Numbered from the stretch's first letter, positions 9,110-18,351 are shown. The stretch: DNA of 64,000 nt from Duganella aquatilis (GCF_009674565.1 NZ_WKJL01000018.1:57696-121695); one strand, 5' to 3'. Program-made: numbers and translations. The notes: generated by a model not told the origin, from the letters alone.

Positions 9110-9115
9110 GCGCGA

Positions 9116-10192
9116 TCAGTAGGTGTAGAACATGCGCTGAATCTGCTTGCTGTCGCTGGTCCTGGTCAGCGCCAGCATCAGCAGGATGCGCGCTTTCTGC
9201 GGATTCAGCGTGTCGGAAGCAACGAAGTCCAGTTCATCGTCGTTGGCTTCGCCGTTGCGCGCCACGATGCCCTGGCCGACGCGGCTGGAACGCACGATCA
9301 GCACGCCTTGCTTGCGCGCCGCCACCAGGCCGGTCTTGACCGAGGCCGCCAGGCTGCCGTCGCCGACGCCGGCGTGGATGATGCCCTTGGCGCCAGCGGC
9401 CACCAGCGCGTTCAGTGCAACTGGGTTAACATTGGCGTAGCCGTACACGATGTCGACCTGCGGCAGGGTGTCGAGCTGGCTGATGTCGAACTCGGTGTCG
9501 GCCGTGTTTTTGCGGGACGACACGTGGTAGAAGTACGGCTTGTTGCCCTGGATGTAGCCCAGCATGCCCAGTTCCGGCGTCTTGAAGCTGTCCGGCGTCG
9601 AGGTATTGGTCTTGGTGACGTCGCGCGCGGCGTGGATCTGGTCGTTCATGGCGACCAGCACGCCCTTGCCGACGGCTTCCTGGCTGGCGGCCAGCAGCAC
9701 GGCGTTGTACAGGTTGATCGGACCGTCGGCTGACAGCGCGGTGCCCGGACGCATGGCGCCCACCAGCACCACCGGTTTTTTGCTCTTGACGGTCAGGTCC
9801 AGGAAGTAGGCGGTTTCTTCCAGCGTGTCGGTGCCGTGGGTGATGACGATGCCATCCACGTCCGGCTGCGCCAGCAGGGTGTTGACGCGCTTGGCCAGTT
9901 TCAGCCAGTGCTCGTTGCTCATGTTTTCGCTGGCGATCTGGAATACCTGCTCGCCCTTGACCTCGGCGACCTTGGCCAGTTCCGGCACGGCAGCGATCAG
10001 GCTGTTCACGCCGACGGTGGCGGCGGTGTAGCCGACGGTGGTGGTGCTGGAAGCGCCGCTGCCGGCAATGGTGCCGCCGGTGGCCAGAATGGTCACATGG
10101 GCCAGCTTTTCAGCTGCCTCGGCATATGAAGTGAGCAACATTGCACAGGCCAGCACGGCGTTTAGCCAGCGGGCGGAAGGTTGGTAGGACAT
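9116..10192 (-). CDS. Type II L-asparaginase, periplasmic
   Basis: This enzyme hydrolyses L-asparagine to aspartate and ammonia in the periplasm. The 358-aa precursor starts at ATG 10192 behind AGGAG. It has a signal peptide (VLACAMLLTSYAEA), the first catalytic motif ILATGGTIAGSG with its Thr nucleophile, and the second motif DGIVITHGTDTLEETA. The frame extends further upstream to 10375, but that stretch lacks a ribosome site and would bury the signal peptide, so it is excluded. No transporter or regulator is adjacent. Confidence 0.94.
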   Translation of the reverse strand: MSYQPSARWLNAVLACAMLLTSYAEAAEKLAHVTILATGGTIAGSGASSTTTVGYTAATVGVNSLIAAVPELAKVAEVKGEQVFQIASENMSNEHWLKLAKRVNTLLAQPDVDGIVITHGTDTLEETAYFLDLTVKSKKPVVLVGAMRPGTALSADGPINLYNAVLLAASQEAVGKGVLVAMNDQIHAARDVTKTNTSTPDSFKTPELGMLGYIQGNKPYFYHVSSRKNTADTEFDISQLDTLPQVDIVYGYANVNPVALNALVAAGAKGIIHAGVGDGSLAASVKTGLVAARKQGVLIVRSSRVGQGIVARNGEANDDELDFVASDTLNPQKARILLMLALTRTSDSKQIQRMFYTY

Positions 10193-10309
10193 GAAGACTC
10201 CTGATCTCGCAGTAAAGCTTGGGATAGTAACAAAACCCCTGCATGTCAACAACGTGGGGTGTTGCTGCGTTAAGGCAGGATGGCAGGAACAATATAAAAG
10301 AGAAAATAT

Positions 10310-10639
10310 ATGAGATTGGCTATCACGATGGCATTGATGCTGGTGCTGGCGGCTTGTGGCAAGACGGCGGCGCAAAAGCAGCAGGAAGAAGCGGCAACGC
10401 TGACCACGCTGGGTGAAAAGTATGTGAAGGAAAAAATCCTGGAGCCGAACCAGGCCCAGTTCCGCAACCAGTTCATCGGCAAGGGCGGCGCGCCGTGCGG
10501 CGAAGTCAACGCCAAGGACGCGTTTGGCGGCTATATCGGCTATCAGCGCTACATTTCGGTGGCGCGCGACCTGACCTTGCTGGCGCAGGATGTGTCGCCC
10601 GCCGAGTTCGAGGCGCAGTGGCAGCAGCTATGCAAATAA
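10310..10639 (+). CDS. Small putative lipoprotein
   Basis: A 109-aa protein with a lipoprotein signal peptide (MALMLVLAAC, Cys at about residue 16) and a charged mature part containing TLGEKYVKEKILEPNQAQFRN and a CGEVNAKDAFGGYIGYQRYI segment. That pattern resembles small secreted proteins of unknown function in which a single Cys and an aromatic-rich stretch are conserved. Membrane anchoring is inferred from the lipobox. No function can be assigned. Confidence 0.7.
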   Translation: MRLAITMALMLVLAACGKTAAQKQQEEAATLTTLGEKYVKEKILEPNQAQFRNQFIGKGGAPCGEVNAKDAFGGYIGYQRYISVARDLTLLAQDVSPAEFEAQWQQLCK

Positions 10640-10722
10640 GGCATGGCGGCCTTGCTGAAGGGGAGGCAACCAGCCCGCCCAATTAGCGCTATCATTGCCG
10701 TACTTTATCGCGAGGATACGGC

Positions 10723-12423
10723 ATGGAACAGCAATCCGGGGCGGGCTACGACACCGCCCCCCACTTGGCGTCGTCCGACATCGGCAACCGCCGCCACCAG
10801 ATTTTTCCGACCCTGAGCGAAGACCAGTTCGACGTGCTGCTGCGCTACGGCGAACGCCAGCGCTTCGCCGCCGGCGACGTGCTGTTCCGCCAGGGCGACC
10901 GTCATATCCCGATGTACGTCATCATCTCCGGCTCGATCGAGATCGAGCGCGGCTCGGCGCTTGGTTCGACCATCATCGGCACCCACGGCCCCGGCATGTT
11001 CACCGGCGAGATGGGCGCCCTGGCCGGCCGCGCCGCCGTCGCCACCGCGCGCGTGGTGGCCGACAGTGAGCTGATCGTCATCGACGAAGAGGCGTTGCGC
11101 ACGCTGGTGATTTCGGAAGCGGCGCTGAGCGAAACCATCATGCGCGCCTTCATCCTGCGGCGCGTGGCCTATATGCAGGACCAGACCGGCGGCGTGGTGG
11201 TGTTCGGCGCGCGCGATTCACAGCAGACGCTGGTGATGCGCCACTTCCTCAACCGCAATGGCCAGCCGGCCGCCTATTTCGACACCAACATCGCGGCCGA
11301 CGACGAGGCGCACAAGCTGATGGCGCGCTTCGGCGTCACGGCCGACGATATTCCGGCGGTGGTCATGCTCAACGGCGAAGTGCTGCGCCGGCCGACGCTG
11401 CGCCAGCTGGCCGACGGCATCGGCATCAGCCCGGACCGCATCGACGGCCGCCTGTTCGACGTGGTGGTGGTCGGCGCCGGTCCGGCCGGCCTGGCTGCCG
11501 CGGTGTATGCGGCGTCGGAAGGCCTGAGCGTGGCGGTGCTGGATGCGAAGGCGCCGGGCGGCCAGGCCGGTTCCAGCTCCAAGATCGAAAACTATTTTGG
11601 TTTCCCGACCGGGATCACCGGCCAGGCGCTGGCGGGGCGCGGCCTGTCGCAGGCGCGCAAGTTCGGCGCCGAGGTGGCGGTGCCGGTCGCGGTCAGCGCG
11701 GTCAAGTGCGACAGCGCGGACTACGACATCGAGATCGACAGCGGCGAAAAGCTGCGCGCCCGGTCGATTGTCATCGCCAGCGGCGCGCGCTACCGCAAGC
11801 CCAACCTGCCGGAGCTGGAGCGCTTTGAGGGACGCGGCGTCTACTACAGCGCCTCGTTCATGGAAGCGAACTTCTGCGCCGATGAAGAAGTGGTGGTGGT
11901 CGGCGGCGGCAATTCGGCGGGGCAGGCGGCGGTGTTCCTGTCGGCGCACGCCAAGCATGTGCACATCGTGGTGCGCTCGGGCGGCCTGGCGGCCAGCATG
12001 TCGCGCTATCTGATCCAGCGCATCGAAGCGTCGTCGAAGATCACGCTGCACACGCACAAGCAGATCGTCGAATTGCGTGGCACGGACAGGCTGGAAAGCA
12101 TCTGCTGGCAAAGCGCCGGCGGCGAGCCGCGCGAGGCGCCGGCGCGCCATCTGTTCCTGTTCCTCGGCGCGGAACCCAGCACCGCGTGGCTGAACGACTG
12201 CGTGCTGTTGGACGACAAGAACTTCGTGCTCACCGGCCCTGACGTGCCGGCCGAACGCTGGCCGCTGGAACGCCAGCGCCACTTTCTGGAGACCAGCCGT
12301 CCGCGCATCTTCGCGGTAGGCGATGTGCGCAGCGGCTCGGTCAAGCGGGTGGCGGCGGCGGTGGGCGAAGGCTCGGCGGCGGTGGCGTCGCTGCACCAGG
12401 CCTTGGCGTCGGACCTGCTTTAA
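10723..12423 (+). CDS. cNMP-binding / thioredoxin-like / FAD-dependent pyridine nucleotide oxidoreductase fusion
   Basis: A 566-aa three-part protein. Residues about 30-140 form a CRP-type cyclic-nucleotide-binding domain (FAAGDVLFRQGDRHIPMYVI). Residues about 155-235 look like a thioredoxin-fold module (VVVFGARDSQQTL). From about 245 there is a thioredoxin-reductase-like FAD/NADPH unit with GAGPAGLAAA, GGQAGSSSKIENYFGFP and VVVVGGGNSAGQAA. The redox CxxC expected between the two nucleotide-binding motifs is absent (the region reads YYSASFMEANFCAD), so ordinary thioredoxin reductase activity is unlikely. Its end overlaps the convergent patatin gene by 4 bases. Confidence 0.88.
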   Translation: MEQQSGAGYDTAPHLASSDIGNRRHQIFPTLSEDQFDVLLRYGERQRFAAGDVLFRQGDRHIPMYVIISGSIEIERGSALGSTIIGTHGPGMFTGEMGALAGRAAVATARVVADSELIVIDEEALRTLVISEAALSETIMRAFILRRVAYMQDQTGGVVVFGARDSQQTLVMRHFLNRNGQPAAYFDTNIAADDEAHKLMARFGVTADDIPAVVMLNGEVLRRPTLRQLADGIGISPDRIDGRLFDVVVVGAGPAGLAAAVYAASEGLSVAVLDAKAPGGQAGSSSKIENYFGFPTGITGQALAGRGLSQARKFGAEVAVPVAVSAVKCDSADYDIEIDSGEKLRARSIVIASGARYRKPNLPELERFEGRGVYYSASFMEANFCADEEVVVVGGGNSAGQAAVFLSAHAKHVHIVVRSGGLAASMSRYLIQRIEASSKITLHTHKQIVELRGTDRLESICWQSAGGEPREAPARHLFLFLGAEPSTAWLNDCVLLDDKNFVLTGPDVPAERWPLERQRHFLETSRPRIFAVGDVRSGSVKRVAAAVGEGSAAVASLHQALASDLL

Positions 12424-13526
12424 GGCTCGATGCTGCTCAGCGGCTTGCTGTGGCGGTTGGCGCGCCGCACCGCCGGCTGCTGGCGTAGCGGCCGTGCCAG
12501 CGCTTCCCTGGCGCGGTCGTAGCCGTACTGCCACTGGTCGTTCATGTGCTGCATGAAGATGTCGTGACTTGGCGGCATCTGCAGTTCGATGCGGTTGCGC
12601 AGCCAGTCCAGCTTTTGCTGCATCTGCTGCTTTTCCAACACCACCGACACGTCCGACGAGTCGATGCGCATGTCGGCCAGGTGGGTATTGGCGTAGCGCA
12701 GGCGCGCGTTGCCGTCCACGCCCAGCACCGAGCGCCAGGCGGGAATCGAAAACACCTGGTCGAACGCTTCCTTGAATTCCATGATCACTTCCTGGCCCAG
12801 CGCGCGGGCGATTTCGACCGGGAACAGGTCGACCACGCCGCCGATGTATTCCTCGCCGCGATACTGCGCGCAGCGGAAGTAGATCATGTCGGCGATGGAG
12901 ATGCGGGCGGCGTCGGTGACCGGCACGCTGGCATCGACCAGCAGTTCGCGGGCGACGGCGTGCTCGCCCCAGCGCGGATCGCTGAGCGGCGAGTCCATGT
13001 CTTTCAGCGCCGCTGCGGCGCGTTCGTTGCAGAACACCGTTTCCGCAAACAGCTTGCGCTGGCCGCGCGGCTGGCCGACATCAGCAGGCGTGAACAGCAG
13101 CTTGCCGCCGAGGATGGCAACATCCACGTCCGGCGCGCCGCTGGCGGGCGGGAAGGGCAGTTGCGACGGAATCTCGAACAGGTAGTCGTTGAACAGGTCC
13201 GGTATCACCGGTGCGCTGGCGCTGGACAGCTTGCGCCTGGCGGCGCGCGCCAAAGTGCCGAGCAGCGCGGCGTGTTCGGTGGCGCGCAGGCTGCACCAGA
13301 AGCGGTACATCTCCTCGGACGCCAGCCAGGCGCGCTGCGCGGCGGGATCGGGCAGGTTATGAATGATGGCTGCGGCAATGGCGCCGCCGCAGCTGGCCAG
13401 CAGCATGTCCGGCCCCTTGCCGGCCTGCCGCAGGGCGGCATACATGCCGATGTAGATCCCGAAACGGAAACCCCCACCTCCCAGTACCATGCAGCGTTTA
13501 TATGGTTTATACGATTCATGCGTCAT
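12420..13526 (-). CDS. Patatin-like protein with altered catalytic residues
   Basis: A 368-aa protein with the patatin oxyanion-hole motif (MVLGGGGFRFGIYIGMYAAL) near the N-terminus. The nucleophile elbow, normally GxSxG, reads ASCGG (residues 44-48), placing Cys46 where the catalytic Ser should be. The later DGG dyad motif appears as YIGGVVDLFPVEIA, with Ile in place of Asp. Phospholipase activity is therefore doubtful. Start codons at 13526 and 13490 are both possible and neither has a strong ribosome site. The long upstream extension of the frame is rejected because it covers the divergent gene at 13621. Confidence 0.72.
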   Translation of the reverse strand: MTHESYKPYKRCMVLGGGGFRFGIYIGMYAALRQAGKGPDMLLASCGGAIAAAIIHNLPDPAAQRAWLASEEMYRFWCSLRATEHAALLGTLARAARRKLSSASAPVIPDLFNDYLFEIPSQLPFPPASGAPDVDVAILGGKLLFTPADVGQPRGQRKLFAETVFCNERAAAALKDMDSPLSDPRWGEHAVARELLVDASVPVTDAARISIADMIYFRCAQYRGEEYIGGVVDLFPVEIARALGQEVIMEFKEAFDQVFSIPAWRSVLGVDGNARLRYANTHLADMRIDSSDVSVVLEKQQMQQKLDWLRNRIELQMPPSHDIFMQHMNDQWQYGYDRAREALARPLRQQPAVRRANRHSKPLSSIEP

Positions 13527-13620
13527 AACCCGCAACCATACCACAGCAAAGTTTGATCTATTCGATATTGCACAGTCGTTTGGCTTGACGCGCCACAGTG
13601 CGAGGATAATCATTAACCTT

Positions 13621-13956
13621 ATGGACGCCGCCAATACATCTACGGAAGACCTGCTGCGAATCTTGCTGGTTCGCACGGCTGTCATGCAAGCTAACAACGA
13701 AGCAATATTAGGGGAGCTGAAAGCTTTGCGGGAAGGGCAGACCGTGTTGCAGGAAGCGGTAGCCGCTTTGCAAATTGATGTTGCCGGCATTAAAGGTACA
13801 ATGGCGCATTTTGCTACGCAAGCTGATGTCGAGAAGGTTCGGACCGAACTCTACAAGGCAATGGAAGCCCAAACATGGCGCTTGCTGGTCTGGATGACGG
13901 CGGTATGTTCCGGGCTTACCGCCGCCGTGTATTACATCGCCCGCAACGTCCACTGA
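13621..13956 (+). CDS. Small coiled-coil protein with C-terminal membrane anchor
   Basis: A 111-aa protein from ATG 13621 (MDAANTSTEDLL). Residues about 20-80 are a heptad-like coiled coil (ILGELKALREGQTVLQEAVA, then a second helix with ADVEKVRTELYKAMEAQ), followed by one hydrophobic segment (LLVWMTAVCSGLTAAVYYIA). The layout resembles DUF1640/CCDC90-like proteins; the relationship is inferred, not shown. The frame is open from 13489, but the upstream part overlaps the divergent patatin start. Its stop abuts the convergent TonB-receptor gene. Confidence 0.6.
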   Translation: MDAANTSTEDLLRILLVRTAVMQANNEAILGELKALREGQTVLQEAVAALQIDVAGIKGTMAHFATQADVEKVRTELYKAMEAQTWRLLVWMTAVCSGLTAAVYYIARNVH

Positions 13957-16080
13957 TTACAACTGGTGCTCCAGCATGATGCGCAGGGTGGCCTGGGTTG
14001 GCGTCAGGCGCAGGCGGCGCATGGTGCCGGTGTTGTCGGTGTAGCTGTAGGTTTCACTCGCCTGCTGGTGCAGCAGATTGGTGGCGGAGAAGCGCAACTG
14101 CGTCTTCGCGTTCCACTTCCACAAGGCGTACAGGTCCAGTTCCCGTTTCGGACTGGTGCCGGTCAGCACCTGCACGGACTGGCGCGCCGGGCCGGCGGCC
14201 TGGTAGTTCAGGCTGCCGCCGACGGTCAGCTGGGACCAGCGAAAGTCCGCGCCAACGTTGGCGGTGGCCGGCGTTTGCGATTCCAGACGATTGTCCGGCC
14301 CCGGCACATTGTCCACGCGCGACCAGTTGCGCGCCACGTTGGCGCGCACGTCCAGCGCCTTGGTCAGCGCCATCTTGGCTTCCAGCTCGATGCCATGGGC
14401 ACTGGCGTTGCCGTCGTTGAACGGCGCTTCCACCCACACGCCATCCTGCTGGAACAGCCGTGATTGCGTCACGTCGCGGATGCGGCGCAGGTAGGTGCTG
14501 ACGCTGACCAGCGCACCGCCGCCCAGGTAGTGCTCATACGCCGCGTCCAGTCCCCACGCCAGCTCCGGCCGCAGGTTCGGATTGCCCTGTTCATCCGGGT
14601 TGGTCGGATTGTTGTTGTTATCGTTCGTATAGCGGCGCGGCACCAGCTTCACCAGCTCCGGCGCCTTGTAGGTGCGGCTGACAGCCACGCGCACCACATC
14701 CTTGCTGGCCAGTTCGTAGCGAGACTGCAGCGAAGGACTCCATACCGCCGACGACCTGTCCAGCGCATCCGGCGCATTCGCCGCCACCGCTCGGCTGGCG
14801 GTGTCCAGCCGCTCGTGGCGCAGGCCGAGATACAGCGAATAGCGCTTGGTGAGCTGCCACTCATCCTGCACAAACACTGCCAGGCGATTGACGTTGGCGG
14901 TGTAGTCCGCGTTGTTGGCGCCGGTCTGCACGCCGTCGCCGTTGAACAACGTCTCGTTGCGGTCCTCGCTGCGCACCGCGTGGCTGGCGTCCCAGCCCAG
15001 CGCAATCGCATGGTTGTCGCCGACCGGATGACGATAAGTGCCGGTGCTGGTGACGCTGTTCTCCACCGGCCCGGAATCGACGTGGTGTCGTCCCAGTGGC
15101 TTGCCATCCGCATCCATGCCGTGGAAGTCGAAGGTGCCGGTGCGGCGGTTGCTGCTGGCGCCCAGCTTCATTTCCAGCTTGTCGCCGTTAGACAGCGGGT
15201 GCGTCCAGTTCACATCGCTGCGCAGCATGACGAAGTTGGCGACGAAGTTGGCCGAGTTGTGCGGATACTCGCTATGCTCGCCCAGCAGCGCTGTCTCGTC
15301 GGCGCGCGCCAGGTTGTCGACGCGGCGGACGTAGGCGAAGCTTTGCCAACTGAGCGTGTCGCCGTCGGCCAGCTTCCAGTTCAGGCGCGGCGTCAGCGTC
15401 AGCGCGTCGGTGCGGCCGGATTCGGTTTGCAGCGTGTAGCGCAGCAGCGTGGCGACGCCTGCGGGATCGTGTTGTTCCTGCCATTCGGCGAACGGCTTCT
15501 CGCTGCGTTTGCGCGTCAGCGTGGCGGCGAGGCTGTAGGAATAAGCGTCGCTTTGATCCGACAGCTGCGCGCTCAAGGCCGGCGTGTTGACGCCATGCTG
15601 GCGCGCGACGCTGGCGCTGATCGCGCGCTGGCCGCGTGTCGCTGCTTTTTTCAGGATGATGTTGATGGCGCCGGCCACCGCCTGGTTGCTTGTCTCCGCC
15701 GTGGCGCTGCGCAGGATCTCGATGCGTTCGATGGTCTCGGGCGCGATGGCGTCCAACGAAAAGCCGGCGGGCACCGGCTCGCCGTTGAGCAGGATCTGCG
15801 TGTAGCCGTTGCCCAGGCCGCGCATCTGGATGGCGCCGCCTTGTCCCGGCGTGCCGGTGATGCTGACGCCGGGCAGGCGCTTGAGCACATCGGCCAGCGT
15901 CTGGTCGCCCTGGCGAATGATGTCCGCGTGGTTGATGACGATGGCGGTGGTGGTCTCGCGCTGTCGGTGGTCGGCGCGCGAACCGCTGATCTGGACCTGT
16001 TGCGGCTCCGGCGTTTCAGCCGCGCAGGCGCAAGCGGAGACCGCCAGCAGCAGGCTGCCGGTGATGCGTGGTACGGACAT
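13957..16080 (-). CDS. TonB-dependent outer-membrane receptor
   Basis: A 707-aa precursor with a signal peptide (LLLAVSACACAAE), a possible TonB box (ETTTAIVI), a plug domain (LADVLKRLPGVSITG, MRGLGNGYTQILLNGEPVP, then IERIEILRSATAE) and a 22-strand-type barrel in which alternating aromatic strands and the YELASKDVVRVAVSRTYKAPELVKL segment are visible. It starts three bases after the stop of the M56/M23 protease gene, so it is the last gene of the three-gene blaI-protease-receptor unit. The substrate is unknown. Co-transcription with a sensing protease suggests uptake of a peptide or cell-wall-related compound, which is inference only. Confidence 0.9.
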   Translation of the reverse strand: MSVPRITGSLLLAVSACACAAETPEPQQVQISGSRADHRQRETTTAIVINHADIIRQGDQTLADVLKRLPGVSITGTPGQGGAIQMRGLGNGYTQILLNGEPVPAGFSLDAIAPETIERIEILRSATAETSNQAVAGAINIILKKAATRGQRAISASVARQHGVNTPALSAQLSDQSDAYSYSLAATLTRKRSEKPFAEWQEQHDPAGVATLLRYTLQTESGRTDALTLTPRLNWKLADGDTLSWQSFAYVRRVDNLARADETALLGEHSEYPHNSANFVANFVMLRSDVNWTHPLSNGDKLEMKLGASSNRRTGTFDFHGMDADGKPLGRHHVDSGPVENSVTSTGTYRHPVGDNHAIALGWDASHAVRSEDRNETLFNGDGVQTGANNADYTANVNRLAVFVQDEWQLTKRYSLYLGLRHERLDTASRAVAANAPDALDRSSAVWSPSLQSRYELASKDVVRVAVSRTYKAPELVKLVPRRYTNDNNNNPTNPDEQGNPNLRPELAWGLDAAYEHYLGGGALVSVSTYLRRIRDVTQSRLFQQDGVWVEAPFNDGNASAHGIELEAKMALTKALDVRANVARNWSRVDNVPGPDNRLESQTPATANVGADFRWSQLTVGGSLNYQAAGPARQSVQVLTGTSPKRELDLYALWKWNAKTQLRFSATNLLHQQASETYSYTDNTGTMRRLRLTPTQATLRIMLEHQL

Positions 16081-16083
16081 GGT

Positions 16084-17676
16084 TTATCCCTTCGAGGGTA
16101 GTTGCTGGCGGCGGACCTTGAGGGCGCGCGGTGTGGCGTAGGCGTCCAGGTTGGTGAGCATGGTGGCCGGGTCAATGAGTAGGCCGTTCTGCCGCACTTC
16201 GAGGTGCAGGTGCGGGCCGGTGGCGAAGCCGCTCTGGCCGACGGCGCCGATCAGTTGGCCGGCTTGCACGTGCTGCCCTGGTTGGACGCTGACGCTGTTC
16301 AGGTGTGCGTACAGCGAGCGTTGCGCGCCATGGTCGATGATGACGGCATTGCCGTAGCGGCCGTCGTTTTCGGCCAGCGGGCCGGCGGAGATGATGGTGC
16401 CGCTGGCGGTGGCGTGGACTGGCGTGCCTTTGGCGGCGGCGAAGTCGATGCCTTTGTGCGGCGTCGGCAGAATGTTGCGAGTGACGCCGAAAAAGCCGGT
16501 GACGCGGACTTTGTCGAGCGGTGCGCGCCAGGTTTCGGCGATTGGCGTCGCTGTGGCAGTTGGTGCGACTGGTGCTGGCACGCTAAAGGCCAATGCTGGT
16601 TGCAGCAGTGCGCCGATGGCCAGGATGGCTGACAATGCGGCGGCGGTGATCCATGCGGCGGCGGTGCTAAGTGCCGGCAGGCTGTCCCTCTGCATCTGGC
16701 GGATGCGCGCGGTGATGGTGGCGCCGTTGAAGGCCGCCACGCCGGTTGGGGTCATCGAGGTCCATTGCTGGAGCAGGGAGGCGGCGTATTGCTTGCGCTG
16801 ATGTTGCGGACGGCCGGCGAGGACGTGCTGGTCGCAGCTGAGTTCCAGCGCCCATTCCATTTGTCGGGCCATCCAGCGCAGGGTGGGATTGAACCAGAAG
16901 ATCGTCTGCAGGGTGGCGGCGATGCCGAGGCAGAGTGGATCGCGGACGCGCCAGTGGTGCAGTTCGTGGGCGATGATCATTTGCTGCTGCGTGGTGCTGA
17001 GCGCGCCCAGATGGGCGGGCAGCAGCAGGTACGGGCGGCGGATGCCGATCAGCATGGGCGAGACGGCTGCGTCGGTGCGCAGGACGGTCAGTTTGTGCCG
17101 GGCGATTTCGCGTAGCTGGCTGGCGGTGAATGCGTTGTGGGCGTGCAGTTCGGCGGGTGTCAGGCGTTGGGCGGAGGCCAGCAGGCCGCGCCACAGGCGA
17201 TGTGTGCACAGTTGCCTGGTGACGGCACGGGCCAGGCCGGCGGCGTAAAACAGCAGCCAGAGAGCGGCGAGGACCGGCAGTGCGCCGCCGGCGGAATCGG
17301 CGTGGCCAGTGGCCTGTGGCGCGACGGCCGGCGCGGCGTTGGCGGGGGGCACGGCGCGTGCGGCGGCGATCTCGTTCGCGCGGGGAACGGCGACCGCGTC
17401 GGCTGCATCGGCCTCCGTGCTGGCCGTAGCAATGGCGGCGGCGGGGCCGAGGTCAATTTGTGGTGTGAGGTTTATCTGGGCGCGATGCGGCAGGAAGGGC
17501 AGGGCGGCGGTGGCGGCGACTACGCATTGCGCTGCAAGCCATACCGCCCGGCGCGTCCGCAAGGCCGGCCACAGGCGCGCGGCGCCGTTCAGCAGCAGCC
17601 ACGCGGCGATGCCGGCGGCCACACAGCCAACGCAGGCCAGCAGCCACTGGAGCGCCAACAGGTAAGCGCCCGCCAT
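16084..17676 (-). CDS. M56/M23 family metallopeptidase (BlaR1-like membrane protease fused to a LytM-type domain)
   Basis: A 530-aa inner-membrane protein. Several N-terminal membrane helices flank a BlaR1/MecR1-type M56 peptidase domain with HELHH (residues 237-241) and the downstream ELSCD motif. After another membrane segment (about 338-362) comes a periplasmic M23 peptidoglycan endopeptidase-like domain with H407, D411 and HLHLE (489-493). BlaR1 proteins sense a ligand outside and cleave a BlaI repressor inside. Here the usual penicillin-binding sensor is replaced by an M23 domain. The gene directly follows the BlaI-type repressor gene (adjacent, 1-base overlap) and precedes the TonB-receptor gene. 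Confidence 0.87.
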   Translation of the reverse strand: MAGAYLLALQWLLACVGCVAAGIAAWLLLNGAARLWPALRTRRAVWLAAQCVVAATAALPFLPHRAQINLTPQIDLGPAAAIATASTEADAADAVAVPRANEIAAARAVPPANAAPAVAPQATGHADSAGGALPVLAALWLLFYAAGLARAVTRQLCTHRLWRGLLASAQRLTPAELHAHNAFTASQLREIARHKLTVLRTDAAVSPMLIGIRRPYLLLPAHLGALSTTQQQMIIAHELHHWRVRDPLCLGIAATLQTIFWFNPTLRWMARQMEWALELSCDQHVLAGRPQHQRKQYAASLLQQWTSMTPTGVAAFNGATITARIRQMQRDSLPALSTAAAWITAAALSAILAIGALLQPALAFSVPAPVAPTATATPIAETWRAPLDKVRVTGFFGVTRNILPTPHKGIDFAAAKGTPVHATASGTIISAGPLAENDGRYGNAVIIDHGAQRSLYAHLNSVSVQPGQHVQAGQLIGAVGQSGFATGPHLHLEVRQNGLLIDPATMLTNLDAYATPRALKVRRQQLPSKG

Positions 17677-18056
17677 TATTCGCCGTCTGCCGGCCAGTCT
17701 TGCAGCATCTGCTCCAGCTGCGTCAACTCCTGCTGGTCAACCAGTTTGCTGCCGGTGAACATGGCCACGGGCAGCGGCGCGTCCATCTCCATCACGCGGC
17801 GGCCGAAGTCGTGCGCGAAGGCGGCCAGGGTGCCGACTTTCTCCAGCCGCGCGCTGTAGACATTGATGCCGTGCACCGCCTGCATGCCGATCATCTGCTT
17901 CTCCAGCATCCGGTCCAGCGTCTTGCGGGTGGACGAAAACGACCAGCCCAGTTCGTCGGCCGCGGCATCGTGGATTTCGCGCGCGCTCAACGGTTGCTGC
18001 TTCCACAGCACTTTCAGCAACGTCAGCTCGCTGACGGAAGGAATCGTGACAGACAT
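17676..18056 (-). CDS. BlaI/MecI/CopY family transcriptional repressor
   Basis: A 126-aa winged-helix repressor from ATG 18056: SELTLLKVLWKQQPLSAREI, then SFSSTRKTLDRMLEKQMIG with the recognition helix, and a C-terminal dimerisation part. Such repressors are inactivated by a partner M56 protease, and the gene for such a protease is immediately downstream. The frame extends to 18125, but the extension covers the operator and has no ribosome site. A perfect 16-bp palindrome lies 32 bases upstream of the start, so the gene probably represses itself and the operon. Confidence 0.88.
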   Translation of the reverse strand: MSVTIPSVSELTLLKVLWKQQPLSAREIHDAAADELGWSFSSTRKTLDRMLEKQMIGMQAVHGINVYSARLEKVGTLAAFAHDFGRRVMEMDAPLPVAMFTGSKLVDQQELTQLEQMLQDWPADGE

Positions 18057-18065
18057 ATCTACTCC

Positions 18066-18103
18066 TATGCGACTAATGGGATGATTATGCGACATATGTC
18101 GCA
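18066..18103. promoter_or_regulatory. Probable BlaI-type operator
   Basis: TGCGACATATGTCGCA at 18088-18103 is a perfect 16-bp palindrome with the ACA-N2-TGT core typical of BlaI/CopY operators. TATGCGAC occurs as a direct repeat at 18066 and 18086, giving a second partial site. It lies just upstream of the BlaI-type gene. Confidence 0.65.
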
Positions 18104-18351
18104 ATGCCGTCAACCCATGATGCATATCAAATTAAGATATATCATTTTGTAACATTGCTTTGAATAAATTCTAAATATGTTACGATGAATTTTTTGCTAA
18201 TTAGCAAGAAAGCACGGTCGTGCGCGGCGACACCAAAGGTAGCGCGACGCGGGTAGCGGCTTGAAACCGGCGGCGAGAAGCTGCATAGCGCTATACAATG
18301 CCTGTGGCCGCAGCTATCCCAGCCGCAGCCACCTGTGCATTGGAACCACAT

